Assembly: GCF_001767255.1 (NCBI RefSeq)
Contig: NZ_CP017639.1
Location: 1,820,875-1,884,874 of the forward strand
Reading direction: 5' to 3'
DNA length: 64,000 nt
Origin: Corynebacterium sp. NML98-0116
GTDB lineage: Bacteria > Actinomycetota > Actinomycetes > Mycobacteriales > Mycobacteriaceae
Position numbers and translations under genes: made by a program. Position 1 is the stretch's first letter, and each line of letters starts with the position of its first letter. Of this stretch, positions 37,853 to 50,348 are shown piece after piece. The notes below the pieces were generated by a model. The model ran no database searches and had not been told where the DNA came from. It saw nothing but the letters and a program-made list of their open reading frames with translations.

Positions 37853-38929
37853 ATGGAAACCAACACACTGAAGCGCATGTGGGAGACCCGCCCACCCCGC
37901 ATCCCAAAGGACCAGGGCGGCAAGGCTGCCATCGGCGGCGTCTGCGAAGGCATCGGCGCCCGCTACCAAATCGACCCGACACTGATCCGCGTTATCTTCG
38001 TAGCACTTGCACTCATATTCGGTGGTGGCCTCTTCCTCTACCTGCTGTGCTGGATCAACATGCCACGCTTCGGCATGACCCGCAGCCCGTGGAACGCAAT
38101 TATCACGCCGAAAGAACAACTCACCGAACCGGAGAAGAAGGACCGCAGCACCGGTTGGTGGCTGCTGCTTGGCCTAGTGGTCTTCTTCCCATCTGTCTCA
38201 GCCGCAGGCGATCTCAACGGGGTGCTCGTTACGTTCGTGTTGTTCTCGCTCGGCTGGTACCTCGCTCACCAGCGCCGACCCGAGCCCCCGGCAGGACTGC
38301 TGGCAATGAACCCCGAGGAGGCGCCGACAAGCGAAGGCCCCACCGTGGACACCTCGCACCTCACCGTGTCCGAAGGCTACGAGCATCCTGGCACGCCACC
38401 CGCGTGGGACCCGCTCGGCGCGGCACCCGGGCTGTGGCACCTACCCGAACCAACCGAGCCAGCGCCGGAGCGTGCGCGACCAAAGAAGCGCTACTGGCTG
38501 TGGATCCCCGTCACGCTGGTGCTGACAACGGCAACAGTGTTTGCGCTGGGGGCCACCAGCGAAGTGCGACTTGGCAATTACAGCCGCTTCGGCAGCGCGT
38601 ACATCACCGTGTACGACGTCGACGAGCTACCAGACCCAATGGGCACCCCCGACTTCATCGGCGAGTCCTACATCGACTTCACCGATCTCGAACCGCTGAG
38701 TGAGCCGAAAACGGTCAACATTGCGAACAACATCGGCAGCACCGATATCATCCTGCCGGAAAACGTCCCCGTCGACATCAACTGCAAGGTGAACATCGGC
38801 GAGGCCGCATGCCCCGAAGAACGACAAAACGCGAACACAGACAGCGCACTACTCACGATTAACGTGTCGCAGCGCGTCGGATCCGTGTCCGCGTACTACG
38901 CCCGCGAGGACGCGGGCGAAAGAAACTGA
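37853..38929 (+). CDS. esrI: PspC-domain membrane protein (EsrI-like)
   Basis: The 358-residue protein has an N-terminal PspC domain (GGKAAIGGVCEGIGARYQIDPTLIRVIFVALALIFGGGLFLYLLCW), further helices around 105-145 and a Pro-rich linker. A further membrane helix (YWLWIPVTLVLTTATVFALG) and a C-terminal beta-rich domain (VNIANNIGSTDIILPENVPVDINCKVNIG) follow, resembling the LiaF/DUF2154 envelope-stress module. It is transcribed away from esrS; a GACAAT-like -10 lies 6 bases before ATG. EsrI in C. glutamicum inhibits the EsrSR pair. It ends 1 base from guaA, convergent. Confidence 0.8.
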   Translation: METNTLKRMWETRPPRIPKDQGGKAAIGGVCEGIGARYQIDPTLIRVIFVALALIFGGGLFLYLLCWINMPRFGMTRSPWNAIITPKEQLTEPEKKDRSTGWWLLLGLVVFFPSVSAAGDLNGVLVTFVLFSLGWYLAHQRRPEPPAGLLAMNPEEAPTSEGPTVDTSHLTVSEGYEHPGTPPAWDPLGAAPGLWHLPEPTEPAPERARPKKRYWLWIPVTLVLTTATVFALGATSEVRLGNYSRFGSAYITVYDVDELPDPMGTPDFIGESYIDFTDLEPLSEPKTVNIANNIGSTDIILPENVPVDINCKVNIGEAACPEERQNANTDSALLTINVSQRVGSVSAYYAREDAGERN

Positions 38930-38930
38930 C

Positions 38931-40484
38931 TTACTCCCACTCGATGGTGGCCGGCGGCTTGGAGGTCACGTCCAGCACCACGCGGTTGACATCCGCCACC
39001 TCGTTGGTGATGCGGGTCGAGATGACCTCCAGCGTCTCGTACGGGATGCGTACCCAGTCCGCGGTCATCGCGTCCTCAGATGCGACAGGGCGCAGCACAA
39101 TTGGGTGGCCGTAGGTGCGGCCATCGCCCTGCACACCAACCGAACGCACATCGGCCAGCAGCACAACCGGGCACTGCCAAATCTGGTCATCCAGTCCAGC
39201 CTTGGTCAGCTCCTCGCGAGCAATCGCGTCAGCAGCGCGCAGGGTTTCCAGGCGCTCCTCGGTGACCTCACCGATGATCCGGATGCCCAGGCCCGGGCCC
39301 GGGAACGGCTGACGGTTCACGATCACCTCAGGCAGGCCCAGCTCGCGGCCGACCGCGCGGACCTCGTCCTTAAACAGCAGACGAAGCGGCTCGACCAGCT
39401 CGAACTCGACGTCGTCCGGCAGGCCGCCCACGTTGTGGTGGCTCTTAATGTTCGCGGTGCCGGTGCCGCCGCCAGACTCCACGACGTCTGGGTACAGCGT
39501 GCCCTGCACCAGGTAATCAACCTTGTGGTCCGACAACACATCAGCCACAGCGCGCTCGAAGGAACGGATGAACTCCGCACCGATCGCCTTGCGCTTGGCC
39601 TCCGGCTCGGTCACACCAGACAACTTGTCCAGGAAGGCCTTGCGCTCGTCCACGGTGACCAGCTTCGCGCCGGTCGCGGCGACGAAGTCCTTCTCCACCT
39701 GCTCGCGCTCACCCTGACGCAGCAGGCCGTGGTCCACGAACACACAGGTCAGGCGGTCCCCGATCGCACGCTGCACCAGCGCCGCAGCAACAGCCGAGTC
39801 CACACCACCGGACAGACCACAGATGGCGTAGCCGTCGCCAACCTGGGTGCGAACCTGCTCAATGAGCTGCTCCGCAATATTGGATGCCGTCCAGTTCTGC
39901 TCCAGACCAGCAATCTCGGTGAGGAAGCGCGTCAGCACCTCCTGGCCGTGCGGCGAGTGCATCACCTCCGGGTGGTACTGCACACCGGCGAACTTGCGCT
40001 CCACGTTCTCGAACGCGGCGACCGGCGCACCCTTCGAAGACGCGGTGACCTCGAAGCCCTCCGGAGCCTGCGTCACCGAATCGCCGTGGCTCATCCACAC
40101 CTTGTGCTCCTCCGGCAAGCCGGCGTGCAGCACGCCGCCCTTGACGTCCATCGACGTGCGACCGTACTCACGGGCGCCGGTCTGCTCAACCTTTCCGCCG
40201 AGCGCCCGCGTCATCACCTGGAAGCCGTAGCAGATGCCGAAGATCGGAATCCCCAACTCGAAAACCTCAGGGTCCAACTGCGGAGCGCCATCCTCATACA
40301 CGGACGACGGGCCACCGGATAGGACAAGCGCCAGCGGCTGCTTCTCCTTCACCTCCGCAGCGGAGATCGTGGACGGAACGACTTCGGAGAACACGTGCGC
40401 CTCACGCACACGACGCGCAATGAGCTGCGCGTACTGCGCACCGAAATCAACAACAAGAACAGGGCGAGTTTGAGCTGTAGTCAC
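38931..40484 (-). CDS. guaA: GMP synthase (glutamine-hydrolysing)
   Basis: The 517-residue enzyme makes GMP from XMP, ATP and glutamine. The N-terminal glutaminase has GICYGFQVM (nucleophile Cys) and [11 protein letters not shown] (catalytic His). The ATP-pyrophosphatase P-loop is [14 protein letters not shown], and the C-terminal dimer domain ends [12 protein letters not shown]. The start is a GTG with TAAGAT exactly 7 bases upstream and no ribosome site, so it is probably leaderless and transcribed separately from the PAS gene, whose terminator lies before it. Confidence 0.96.
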   Translation of the reverse strand: MTTAQTRPVLVVDFGAQYAQLIARRVREAHVFSEVVPSTISAAEVKEKQPLALVLSGGPSSVYEDGAPQLDPEVFELGIPIFGICYGFQVMTRALGGKVEQTGAREYGRTSMDVKGGVLHAGLPEEHKVWMSHGDSVTQAPEGFEVTASSKGAPVAAFENVERKFAGVQYHPEVMHSPHGQEVLTRFLTEIAGLEQNWTASNIAEQLIEQVRTQVGDGYAICGLSGGVDSAVAAALVQRAIGDRLTCVFVDHGLLRQGEREQVEKDFVAATGAKLVTVDERKAFLDKLSGVTEPEAKRKAIGAEFIRSFERAVADVLSDHKVDYLVQGTLYPDVVESGGGTGTANIKSHHNVGGLPDDVEFELVEPLRLLFKDEVRAVGRELGLPEVIVNRQPFPGPGLGIRIIGEVTEERLETLRAADAIAREELTKAGLDDQIWQCPVVLLADVRSVGVQGDGRTYGHPIVLRPVASEDAMTADWVRIPYETLEVISTRITNEVADVNRVVLDVTSKPPATIEWE

Positions 40485-40491
40485 GCACCAA

Positions 40492-40497
40492 ATCTTA
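40492..40497 (-). promoter_or_regulatory. -10 hexamer of guaA
   Basis: TAAGAT ends 7 bases before the GTG at 40484 (leaderless). The region between here and the terminator at 40646 shows no open gene or other structure I could recognise. Confidence 0.5.
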
Positions 40498-40645
40498 ACC
40501 TACGCAGCACCTAATGTGTACGTGAGCCCGATGACAGTGTCCTGCGCACCACATTCCCGCGCGCACAATTCGGGACCTGGGGAAACGCCAATGCACCCGG
40601 CCGAAATACTGGAATCTGGTGCGGGAATCCCTTCGAAACAACAAA

Positions 40646-40670
40646 ACACCACCCGCTTGGCGGGTGGTGT
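40646..40670 (-). terminator. Terminator after the PAS-domain gene
   Basis: An 11-bp perfect stem (ACACCACCCGC / GCGGGTGGTGT) with a 3-base loop is followed, on the minus strand, by TTTTGTTGTTT. It separates the PAS gene from guaA. Confidence 0.9.
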
Positions 40671-40696
40671 CTTCAGCGTTGCGACGTTACAACAGA

Positions 40697-41989
40697 CTAC
40701 TTCAGCAGCGCACGCAGGTTCTCCAGCGCATCGTGCACCCCGTCAATCGCCGGGTCGGAGCCCAGCTTCTGCGAGGAAGCGTGCAGGCGCTCGATAGAGT
40801 TATCAGCAGCCTGGATAGCGCGGTGCACCTGAGCAACAAGCGGCTCGATGTTCTCGCCGAACGGCTCCTGCGCCGTCGTCTGGGACCAACGGCGAATCAT
40901 CTCGAGCGGCATCTTTGTCAGCTCGGAAATCGAGTTCACCTTCAGGTCTACGCGGTTCGCCAAGGAGGAGTGCAGGAAGACCGCGTCATCCATCTGCTTC
41001 ACGTCTACTTCGAGAGCGTCGAACAGCATGGACAACACCTCACCACGGTTTTCCTCAAGAGAGAAGATCGCGGTCTGCGCCGTATGCAAACGAGCCAGCG
41101 CAATCGCCATGCGCGCGGTCGCCGCCTTCTTTGCCAACTCGCCAGCGACCTCGTTGAGCGACTGCGCGTTTTCGTCGATAATGCCACGCATCGTCGCCCA
41201 CACCTGCAGCGGCGCAAGCAGCAGCGTACGAGCAGCGCCCTCCGCCATCACGTTTTCCATCTCGCCCTTCACGCTGTTGGTCACAGCGTTTTCTTCCACC
41301 AGAGTCTGGCTGGCCTTTGCCAGTTCTTCGGCGGCTTCCTTAATGGACGACTGGATTTCCATAAAGCGGTCCAGTTCGCGGTAGAGGCGCTTGGTGGCCT
41401 CGTACACCTCACCGGTGCCTTCTGGCAGGTCGAAGCCTGCTTCCTCACGCGCCAACACCTCGGCCGGCAGCGCTTCAGCAACGAAGGCGTCGTAATCAGG
41501 CACAAGCTCCTGCAGCTTGGCCAAGCCGAGCTCTGCGCGGCGACGACGACCAACGCCCTCGTGGCGCGCCTTCCACTCAACGTCGTTCACCGCCTGGTAC
41601 ACGTCGCCAACGACCTGGAACAACTCGGTCATCGGACGGGTACGCACAGAGAGGTAATCGCCGTTTGGCAGAGGCGTCACCGTAGCAAACACGTCGTACG
41701 CGGAACCACTCTTTGCGCGGTTGCGAACATAGCCTGCGAACGGTCGGCCATCTTCAATGACATCCCACATCAGCTTGAACGCGCCACCAGGCATCTCAAT
41801 ATGGCGAATGAGATTGTGTGGCTTCCCGATCATCTCGACTTCGGGATACTGCGCGTAGTGAATAAAGACCTCATTGACATGGGTCATAATGCCCTTGCTG
41901 TCCGTCACCGAGAAGAAGATGTGGTTGACATCAACCTCGTGGTGTGGGCCGTCAGGGGCATCTCGTTTAATAACTACTTCGTAGGCCAT
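40697..41989 (-). CDS. Aer-like PAS-domain protein with long helical C-terminus
   Basis: The 430-residue protein starts with a PAS domain (about 25-125: FFSVTDSKGIMTHVNEVFIHYAQYP ... GGDYLSVRTRP-like NGDYLSVRTRP). The segment IGKPHNLIRHIEMPGGAFKLMWD closely resembles the FAD-binding PAS of the Aer aerotaxis receptor. The rest is predicted coiled coil and helices (about 160-420) rich in Glu, Ala and Leu. No membrane helix and no MCP hairpin-tip signature are visible. Function is unknown; a cytoplasmic redox or energy sensor is a fair guess. It lies between guaB3 and guaA, 24 bases after guaB3, with its own TAATAT -10 seven bases before the ATG. Confidence 0.75.
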   Translation of the reverse strand: MAYEVVIKRDAPDGPHHEVDVNHIFFSVTDSKGIMTHVNEVFIHYAQYPEVEMIGKPHNLIRHIEMPGGAFKLMWDVIEDGRPFAGYVRNRAKSGSAYDVFATVTPLPNGDYLSVRTRPMTELFQVVGDVYQAVNDVEWKARHEGVGRRRRAELGLAKLQELVPDYDAFVAEALPAEVLAREEAGFDLPEGTGEVYEATKRLYRELDRFMEIQSSIKEAAEELAKASQTLVEENAVTNSVKGEMENVMAEGAARTLLLAPLQVWATMRGIIDENAQSLNEVAGELAKKAATARMAIALARLHTAQTAIFSLEENRGEVLSMLFDALEVDVKQMDDAVFLHSSLANRVDLKVNSISELTKMPLEMIRRWSQTTAQEPFGENIEPLVAQVHRAIQAADNSIERLHASSQKLGSDPAIDGVHDALENLRALLK

Positions 41990-41996
41990 ATTCGAT

Positions 41997-42002
41997 ATAT
42001 TA
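41997..42002 (-). promoter_or_regulatory. -10 hexamer of the PAS-domain gene
   Basis: TAATAT ends 7 bases before the ATG at 41989; it lies just beyond the guaB3 stop codon. It implies a leaderless transcript in addition to any read-through from guaB3. Confidence 0.55.
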
Positions 42003-42013
42003 GGTCAATCTGT

Positions 42014-43168
42014 TTACGGGCGGACGGTCACGTCGACCTTTTGGAACGACTTGAGATCAGTGTACCCACATTTCGCCATAATACGGCGCAAACCGCCCAC
42101 TAAGTTCGTGGCAGCGCCCGAATCGCTCGATGGACCGAACAAAATCTCAGACAGCGGAAGACGATCGCCGAACTCCCAGTTGGCAACCTCGCCGCGCGGG
42201 AAGCGCGGGTGCGCAGCCGCCGGTTCCCAATACGCGCCGCCAGCAGCGGCCTCGTTCGCCTTCGCAAACAGACTGCCTACCATGACGGCGTCGGCGCCCA
42301 TGGCGAGTGCCAACGCGATGTCCCCGGCGTTCGACGGTGCCGAATCAGCGATGACGTGGACATAACGGCCACCGGTCTCGTCCAAGTAGTCGCGGCGAGC
42401 TGCAGCCACGTCAGCAATCGCAGTTGCAAGGGGAACGTCCAGCGCCAGGCCGGAAGAGGAACGACCCGAACCAACAATCACGCCGGCAGCGCCAGCACGC
42501 ATCAGGTGCGTGGCCGTCGTGTAGTCGAAGACACCACCTGCGATGACCGGAACGTCGAGGGAGCCGATGAACTCCTTCAAGTTCAGCGGTTCCCCACCGG
42601 GCTGCACGTGCTCGGCGGAAATCAACGTACCCTGCACGAACAGGATCTCTGCACCGGCCTTGATCACTGCAGGGGCAAGCTCGCGCACGTTCTGCGGGCT
42701 CACGCGCACAGCGACGGTCGCGCCCGACGCGCGGACCTGCGCAATGCGCTCACTCAACACGTCCAAATTAATTGGCGCCTGATGGAGTTTCTGCAGCGTC
42801 GCCGTAGCCTTGGCAATCTTGCTAGGAATCTCGTGGTAGTTCTCCTGCTCGAGGTCCTTGGGATTTGGCGCCTGTCCGCAGACCTCGTTGATCGCCTCTT
42901 CGAAGTTCGCGTGGCGGCCCAGGATGCCCTCGGCGTTGAGCACCGCAAGTCCACCCTGCTTACCCATCTCGATGGCGAACTCGGGGCTCGCCAGGGCATC
43001 GGTCGGGTGGGATACGAGCGGCATGTCAAAGGAGTAGGCGTCGATGTGCCACTCCGTGTTGACGTCCTTCGACGAGCGGGTGCGCCGCGTCGGAACCAGG
43101 GTCAGATCGTCAAGGTCGTAGGCCTTGCGGGCTTCGCGTCCGATGCCAATTTCTACATATTCACGCAT
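42014..43168 (-). CDS. guaB3: GuaB3-family IMP dehydrogenase-related protein
   Basis: The 384-residue protein has the IMPDH/GMPR barrel without CBS domains, as in actinobacterial GuaB3. Blocks include DLTLVPTRRTRSSKDVNTEW, MPLVSHPTDALASPEFAIEMGKQGGLAVLNAEG, VPVIAGGVFDYTTATHLMRAGAAGVIVG and GDIALALAMGADAVMVGSLFA. Some members lack IMPDH activity, others reduce GMP, so I leave the reaction open. It starts 36 bases after guaB and is in the same operon. Confidence 0.9.
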   Translation of the reverse strand: MREYVEIGIGREARKAYDLDDLTLVPTRRTRSSKDVNTEWHIDAYSFDMPLVSHPTDALASPEFAIEMGKQGGLAVLNAEGILGRHANFEEAINEVCGQAPNPKDLEQENYHEIPSKIAKATATLQKLHQAPINLDVLSERIAQVRASGATVAVRVSPQNVRELAPAVIKAGAEILFVQGTLISAEHVQPGGEPLNLKEFIGSLDVPVIAGGVFDYTTATHLMRAGAAGVIVGSGRSSSGLALDVPLATAIADVAAARRDYLDETGGRYVHVIADSAPSNAGDIALALAMGADAVMVGSLFAKANEAAAGGAYWEPAAAHPRFPRGEVANWEFGDRLPLSEILFGPSSDSGAATNLVGGLRRIMAKCGYTDLKSFQKVDVTVRP

Positions 43169-43204
43169 GTCAGGTTCTCTCCTTCAGGAGCCAGTCAGAA
43201 AGGA

Positions 43205-44836
<1,632 letters not shown>

Positions 44837-44864
44837 CTAATTGGCCTTGCTACTCCCCACACAA

Positions 44865-44870
44865 TAGGCT
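44865..44870 (+). promoter_or_regulatory. -10 hexamer of the DUF5319 gene
   Basis: TAGGCT ends 7 bases before the GTG at 44878 (leaderless). The 149 bases between it and the guaB start also carry the divergent guaB promoter, not individually resolved. Confidence 0.5.
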
Positions 44871-44877
44871 GATCGGT

Positions 44878-45255
44878 GTGAATTACGACGACATGATGCC
44901 ACTCGACCCGTTCGCAAACGACCCGAACGACCCGGCATCGTTCATCGAGGACGACGAACAGCCGGAGCCCTTAAGCAGCGAGGAGCGGCAGGCGATCATT
45001 CACGACCTCGCCCACGTCCGCGACGCACAACGTATCCTGCGCCCCCGCGGCATCCTCGGGATCTTCTTCATGTGTGAAGACTGCGAGCAGACGCACTACT
45101 ACGACTGGGACATCATGGAGCAAAACATGATCTCCACGCTCAACAACGCGCTGCCGCCCGTCCACGAACCAAGCGCTAACCCGGACGTCAACGCCTATGT
45201 CACGTGGGATTACGCGCTGGGGTACATGGATGGCATCGAGTCCGCCGGGCGCTAG
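44878..45255 (+). CDS. DUF5319-family protein
   Basis: The 125-residue acidic protein begins MNYDDMMPLDPFANDPNDPASFIEDDE and contains a CxxC pair in GIFFMCEDCEQTHYYDWDIME. It matches the DUF5319 family found between guaB and the sigD locus in corynebacteria and mycobacteria. Function is unknown; the two cysteines could bind metal. A GTG start 7 bases after TAGGCT fits the local leaderless pattern; ATG at 44893 is an alternative. It shares a CTAG stop overlap with rsdA. Confidence 0.8.
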   Translation: MNYDDMMPLDPFANDPNDPASFIEDDEQPEPLSSEERQAIIHDLAHVRDAQRILRPRGILGIFFMCEDCEQTHYYDWDIMEQNMISTLNNALPPVHEPSANPDVNAYVTWDYALGYMDGIESAGR

Positions 45256-46010
45256 TGCTGCGGCGAGGCTGACGCCGGGGGCTCAACCGGCTTGGGGGAG
45301 GTCGTCGCCACTGGCGATTCCGGCGCGGCGTCCTTGCCTGTAGTAGCCGGCACGTGCGCACCGCTCGGTTCCGCACTCGCTGTCGGCTGCGCGGAGGAAT
45401 GCTGCTCGACGGCAGGCTGCTCCGTGACCACCTGCGTCACCGTCACCGGTTCGCGCGGCTCAGGTGTCACCGTCACAGTCACGGTGCGCGTCACCGTCAC
45501 CTCGGGGATTGTCGACGCCACCGTGGGCTCAGACCCTTGCGTCTTCTTCACATCCATGGAGTCAAGCAATGCCTTGGCCTGTAACACCAGGGCACGCACA
45601 GCGTCGCCGTTACCCTCATCGCTGGCTACTTCCATCTCGTCGAGCGTGCTCGCAAGCTCCATGACCGACGCACGCTCTCCGAACACGGTTGAGGCTACTG
45701 GCCACAGAGGGGAATCAGGAGTCGCGTTGTACAACACTGCCCCACTTCCAACAACGATTGCGGTGGCTGCTGCCGCGCCCACAAGCCCACTGAGCCACGG
45801 GTTCATCTGCTTGCGCGCAGGCGCCGCCACGGGCGCTATGTATGGCGGCTCCGGCATCGGACGCTCGACGTCCTCGCGCAGCGCACCCATCAGGCCCAAA
45901 AGCGGATCGGTGCCGTCGCTAGGGTCCTCTCCACGTGACGCTTTGGTCAACAGGGCGTCATCCGCCAACAGCTCATCAAACTGCGGGATACGGTGAGCAT
46001 CACGTGTCAT
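45252..46010 (-). CDS. rsdA: Anti-sigma-D factor RsdA-like membrane protein
   Basis: The 252-residue protein has a sigma-binding N-terminus (HRIPQFDELLADDALLTKASRGEDPSDGTDPLLGLMGALREDVERP) and one membrane helix (PWLSGLVGAAAATAIVVGSGAVLY). A low-complexity Thr/Val/Pro-rich exported C-terminus follows (TVTRTVTVTVTPEP). This fits RsdA, the anti-sigma factor of SigD. It overlaps sigD by 4 bases. Confidence 0.85.
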   Translation of the reverse strand: MTRDAHRIPQFDELLADDALLTKASRGEDPSDGTDPLLGLMGALREDVERPMPEPPYIAPVAAPARKQMNPWLSGLVGAAAATAIVVGSGAVLYNATPDSPLWPVASTVFGERASVMELASTLDEMEVASDEGNGDAVRALVLQAKALLDSMDVKKTQGSEPTVASTIPEVTVTRTVTVTVTPEPREPVTVTQVVTEQPAVEQHSSAQPTASAEPSGAHVPATTGKDAAPESPVATTSPKPVEPPASASPQH

Positions 46011-46591
46011 TTCGCAGACTCCTCTTCTTCAAGGGCCTCACGCAGGCGAGCCAGGGCACGGTGCTGTGCGACACGAACCGACCCAGCTGTCCCGCCAACA
46101 ATCTCTGCTGTTTCTTCCGCCGAAAGGCCAACAAATACGCGAAGAATAATGATATTTCGCGCCTTCTCATTGAGTACATCGAGCAGCTCGCGCATTTTGT
46201 TACTCGCGTCGACATCCAGCGCATATCCCTCTGGATCCGCCTCTTGCGATACCCCATCGGGGATATCTTCGGTAGGCAGCATTCGGTCTCGCGCATAGCT
46301 GCGGTGCGCATCCGTCACCTTATTAAATGCAATCCCGTACACGAATGCCATGAACGGCTTGCCCTGGTCCTTATAGGTACTGAGCGCCTTGACTACTGCA
46401 AAGCACACGTCCTGCGTAACGTCTTCCGGGGTCGGGGTGCGCCCACCGCCAATGCGGGCGCGGGCGTAGCGCAGCACAAATGGATAAATGAGCGCAACGA
46501 CGCGCTGCGTCGCCCGATCATCACCGGACTGTGCAGCAGGCAGCAGTTGCGCAAGCTGCGCATTCACGTCATCAGTATCTATACCGCTCAT
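46007..46591 (-). CDS. sigD: ECF-type RNA polymerase sigma factor SigD
   Basis: The 194-residue factor has region 2 (ALIYPFVLRYARARIGG...TPEDVTQDVCFAVVKAL) and region 4 with the HTH (AVVFVGLSAEETAEIVGGTAGSVRVAQHRALARLREAL). SigD in C. glutamicum and mycobacteria controls cell-envelope and mycolate genes. AAGGAG lies 13 bases upstream of the ATG, a little far. It overlaps rsdA by 4 bases. There is no whiB gene between groEL1 and sigD, unlike the order I recall for the mycobacterial locus. Confidence 0.9.
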   Translation of the reverse strand: MSGIDTDDVNAQLAQLLPAAQSGDDRATQRVVALIYPFVLRYARARIGGGRTPTPEDVTQDVCFAVVKALSTYKDQGKPFMAFVYGIAFNKVTDAHRSYARDRMLPTEDIPDGVSQEADPEGYALDVDASNKMRELLDVLNEKARNIIILRVFVGLSAEETAEIVGGTAGSVRVAQHRALARLREALEEEESAK

Positions 46592-46678
46592 ACGCGACGC
46601 CCGACTCCTTTCCAGTATCGCCTAAGGGTACAGCGCCGAGCATGCCATTCCCAAAGCCTGACCCATCAGGCACGCAAA

Positions 46679-46707
46679 AGCCCGAACGGCATGTATCCGT
46701 CCGGGCT
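46679..46707 (-). terminator. Terminator after groEL1
   Basis: AGCCCG-A-ACGG (46679 onward) pairs with CCGT-C-CGGGCT (to 46707) with a one-base bulge; on the minus strand the stem is followed by TTTTGCG. It ends the groES-groEL1 transcript. Confidence 0.8.
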
Positions 46708-46727
46708 CCCCTCGTCACAAACACTAA

Positions 46728-48344
<1,617 letters not shown>

Positions 48345-48359
48345 CTACGCCCCCTTCAA

Positions 48360-48659
48360 TTACTTTTCGACGACGGCCAGCAGGTCGCGAGCGGAAAGCA
48401 GCAAGTACTCTTCACCGTTGTACTTCAGCTCGGTGCCGCCGTACTTGGAGAAGATCACGGTGTCGCCCTCGTTGACGTCGACAGCAATGCGCTTGCCCTG
48501 CTCATCCAAGCGGCCAGGGCCGACAGCGATAACAACTGCCTCCTGTGGCTTCTCAGCAGCGGAATCAGGGATAACCAGGCCGGATGCCGTCGTGGTCTCC
48601 GCCTCAGCGATCTGTACCAGAACCTTGTCTTCCAGTGGCTTGATGTTGACGTTTGCCAT
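48360..48659 (-). CDS. groES: Co-chaperonin GroES
   Basis: The 99-residue co-chaperonin ([40 protein letters not shown]) contains the mobile loop and the [24 protein letters not shown] block. The start MANVNIKPL matches the family; the seven extra in-frame codons upstream are rejected because GGAAGG lies within them. It leads the groES-groEL1 operon and is repressed by HrcA through the CIRCE site upstream. Confidence 0.95.
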   Translation of the reverse strand: MANVNIKPLEDKVLVQIAEAETTTASGLVIPDSAAEKPQEAVVIAVGPGRLDEQGKRIAVDVNEGDTVIFSKYGGTELKYNGEEYLLLSARDLLAVVEK

Positions 48660-48767
48660 GATCTGAACGCCTTCCTTCAATGTTGTATCTATCAGTTCAG
48701 TAGTTTTGCGGTTATTTGAAGGCCCAGCCGTCGTCGCGGGTGTACAACTGCGCTCTCCACAACCTTG

Positions 48768-48794
48768 TTAGCACTCTACCCCTGCGAGTGCTAA
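48768..48794. promoter_or_regulatory. CIRCE operator (HrcA) of groES-groEL1
   Basis: TTAGCACTC at 48768-48776 and GAGTGCTAA at 48786-48794 are separated by exactly 9 bases: a perfect CIRCE element. It lies about 109 bases before the groES start and 32 bases from the end of tsaD. Confidence 0.95.
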
Positions 48795-48825
48795 CACTCA
48801 ACATTGTGACGACACTCACCAATCT

Positions 48826-49878
48826 TTACTGGTGAACGAGCGGGATCTCCACTTCCAACGACGTATCCGTCGCCACGGACAGCTCCGAAGGCTTGGCCCC
48901 CTCATGGATGAGCTGGCCCGCCAACGCCGCGATCATCACGCCGTTATCGGTGCACAGCCCGAAGCGCGGTACACGCAGCTCCACGCCAGCCTTCTCGCAA
49001 CGTTCTTGGGCAAGTCCTCGCAGGCGACTGTTCGCCGCCACCCCGCCGCCGAGCAACAGCGTCTTCGCACCGGTCTCCTCCAGTGCCAGCAGCGCCTTGC
49101 GCACGAGCACGTCACACACCGCCTCCTGGAACGACGCGCACACGTCCTCCACGTTGACCACCCAGCCTTCGCGCTCCGCCTTTTCCACGTAGCGCGCCAC
49201 GGCAGTCTTCAAGCCGGAGAACGAGAAGTCGAAGCGGTGCTCGCCCCGCAGATCGTCAGCCTTACTGAGCGCGCGCGGGAACGGAATCGCATCCGGGTTA
49301 CCCTTCGCCGCCAAGCGGTCGATGACCGGGCCGCCCGGGTAGCCAAGCCCAAGCAGGCGCGAGACCTTGTCGTAGGCCTCGCCGGCGGCGTCATCAAGGG
49401 TGGAGCCAAGCTCGCGCATCGGCTTGCCAACGGCCTCAACCTCCAACAACTGCGTATGCCCACCAGAGACCAGCAGTGCCACCGAGTGCGGAAGCCGCTC
49501 CTGCCCCTCCAGGTTCGCCACCGCCACGTGCCCACCCAAGTGGTTCACGGCGTAAAACGGCACACCCCACGCCGCCGCGTAGGCCTTCGCAGCGGACGCG
49601 CCGACCAGCAGCGCGCCGGCAAGACCAGGCCCGATCGTCGCCGCAACCACGTCCGGGGCATCGATACCGGCCTCTTCCAGTGCCGCGGCCATCACTTGCG
49701 GCATCGCCTCAAGGTGGGCACGCGACGCGATCTCGGGCACCACGCCACCAAAGCGTGCGTGCTGCTCCATCGAAGACGCCACCTGGTTCGCAAGGATCTC
49801 CATGGTGCCGTCGGAGTGGACGTCGACAATGCCAACGGCCGTCTCGTCGCATGAGGACTCAATCCCGGCAACAATCAT
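48826..49878 (-). CDS. tsaD: tRNA threonylcarbamoyltransferase TsaD
   Basis: The 350-residue enzyme (formerly Gcp) attaches threonylcarbamoyl to A37 of ANN-reading tRNAs with TsaB and TsaE. Visible are [14 protein letters not shown], the metal-binding HxxxH in [16 protein letters not shown] and the ATP-binding [20 protein letters not shown] and [11 protein letters not shown]. It begins MIVAGIESS at 49878; the frame is open further upstream but overlaps rimI. It shares a 4-base overlap with rimI. Confidence 0.94.
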   Translation of the reverse strand: MIVAGIESSCDETAVGIVDVHSDGTMEILANQVASSMEQHARFGGVVPEIASRAHLEAMPQVMAAALEEAGIDAPDVVAATIGPGLAGALLVGASAAKAYAAAWGVPFYAVNHLGGHVAVANLEGQERLPHSVALLVSGGHTQLLEVEAVGKPMRELGSTLDDAAGEAYDKVSRLLGLGYPGGPVIDRLAAKGNPDAIPFPRALSKADDLRGEHRFDFSFSGLKTAVARYVEKAEREGWVVNVEDVCASFQEAVCDVLVRKALLALEETGAKTLLLGGGVAANSRLRGLAQERCEKAGVELRVPRFGLCTDNGVMIAALAGQLIHEGAKPSELSVATDTSLEVEIPLVHQ

Positions 49879-50348
49879 GCCTGCTCCCTTTCGATCTTCC
49901 GCGGACGCATCATGGAAAACGCGTCCGCGCCAGAAGGTTGATAGTAATTCTTTCGGGTGCCAACCACGGAAAAGCCGTAGCGCTCGTACATGCCAAGCGC
50001 CGCGGAGTTGTCGGTGCGCACCTCGAGGAACATCGGGCCGTCGAGAAGGTCGGCGGTGTGGACGAGCTGGTCCATCAGCTCCCTGCCCACCCCGCGGCGC
50101 TGCACCTCGGGCGCGACGCCGATGGTGTGAATTTCGAACTCCGGGTCGTTGCGCGGCCCCAGCATCGCAAGGCCCGCATACCCCAGAAGTGCGCCCTCGT
50201 CGTCGAAAGCACCGATGTAAAACGTGTACGGCTGCGCGAACTGCGTCAGCAGCACCTCCCGCGACCACGGGGTCTCGCCAGCGAACAGCACCGCCTCCAG
50301 CGCCGCGACTGCGTCTGCGTCGCTGGGTGTGAGCTCCCGGATATTCAC
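49875..50348 (-). CDS. rimI: RimI-like ribosomal protein S18 alanine N-acetyltransferase
   Basis: The 157-residue GNAT acetyltransferase begins [28 protein letters not shown]. The acetyl-CoA motif is [21 protein letters not shown], with later [19 protein letters not shown]. RimI is proposed to acetylate ribosomal protein S18 at Ala1. The GTG at 50348 overlaps the tsaB stop by 4 bases, and the end overlaps tsaD by 4. Confidence 0.88.
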   Translation of the reverse strand: MNIRELTPSDADAVAALEAVLFAGETPWSREVLLTQFAQPYTFYIGAFDDEGALLGYAGLAMLGPRNDPEFEIHTIGVAPEVQRRGVGRELMDQLVHTADLLDGPMFLEVRTDNSAALGMYERYGFSVVGTRKNYYQPSGADAFSMMRPRKIEREQA

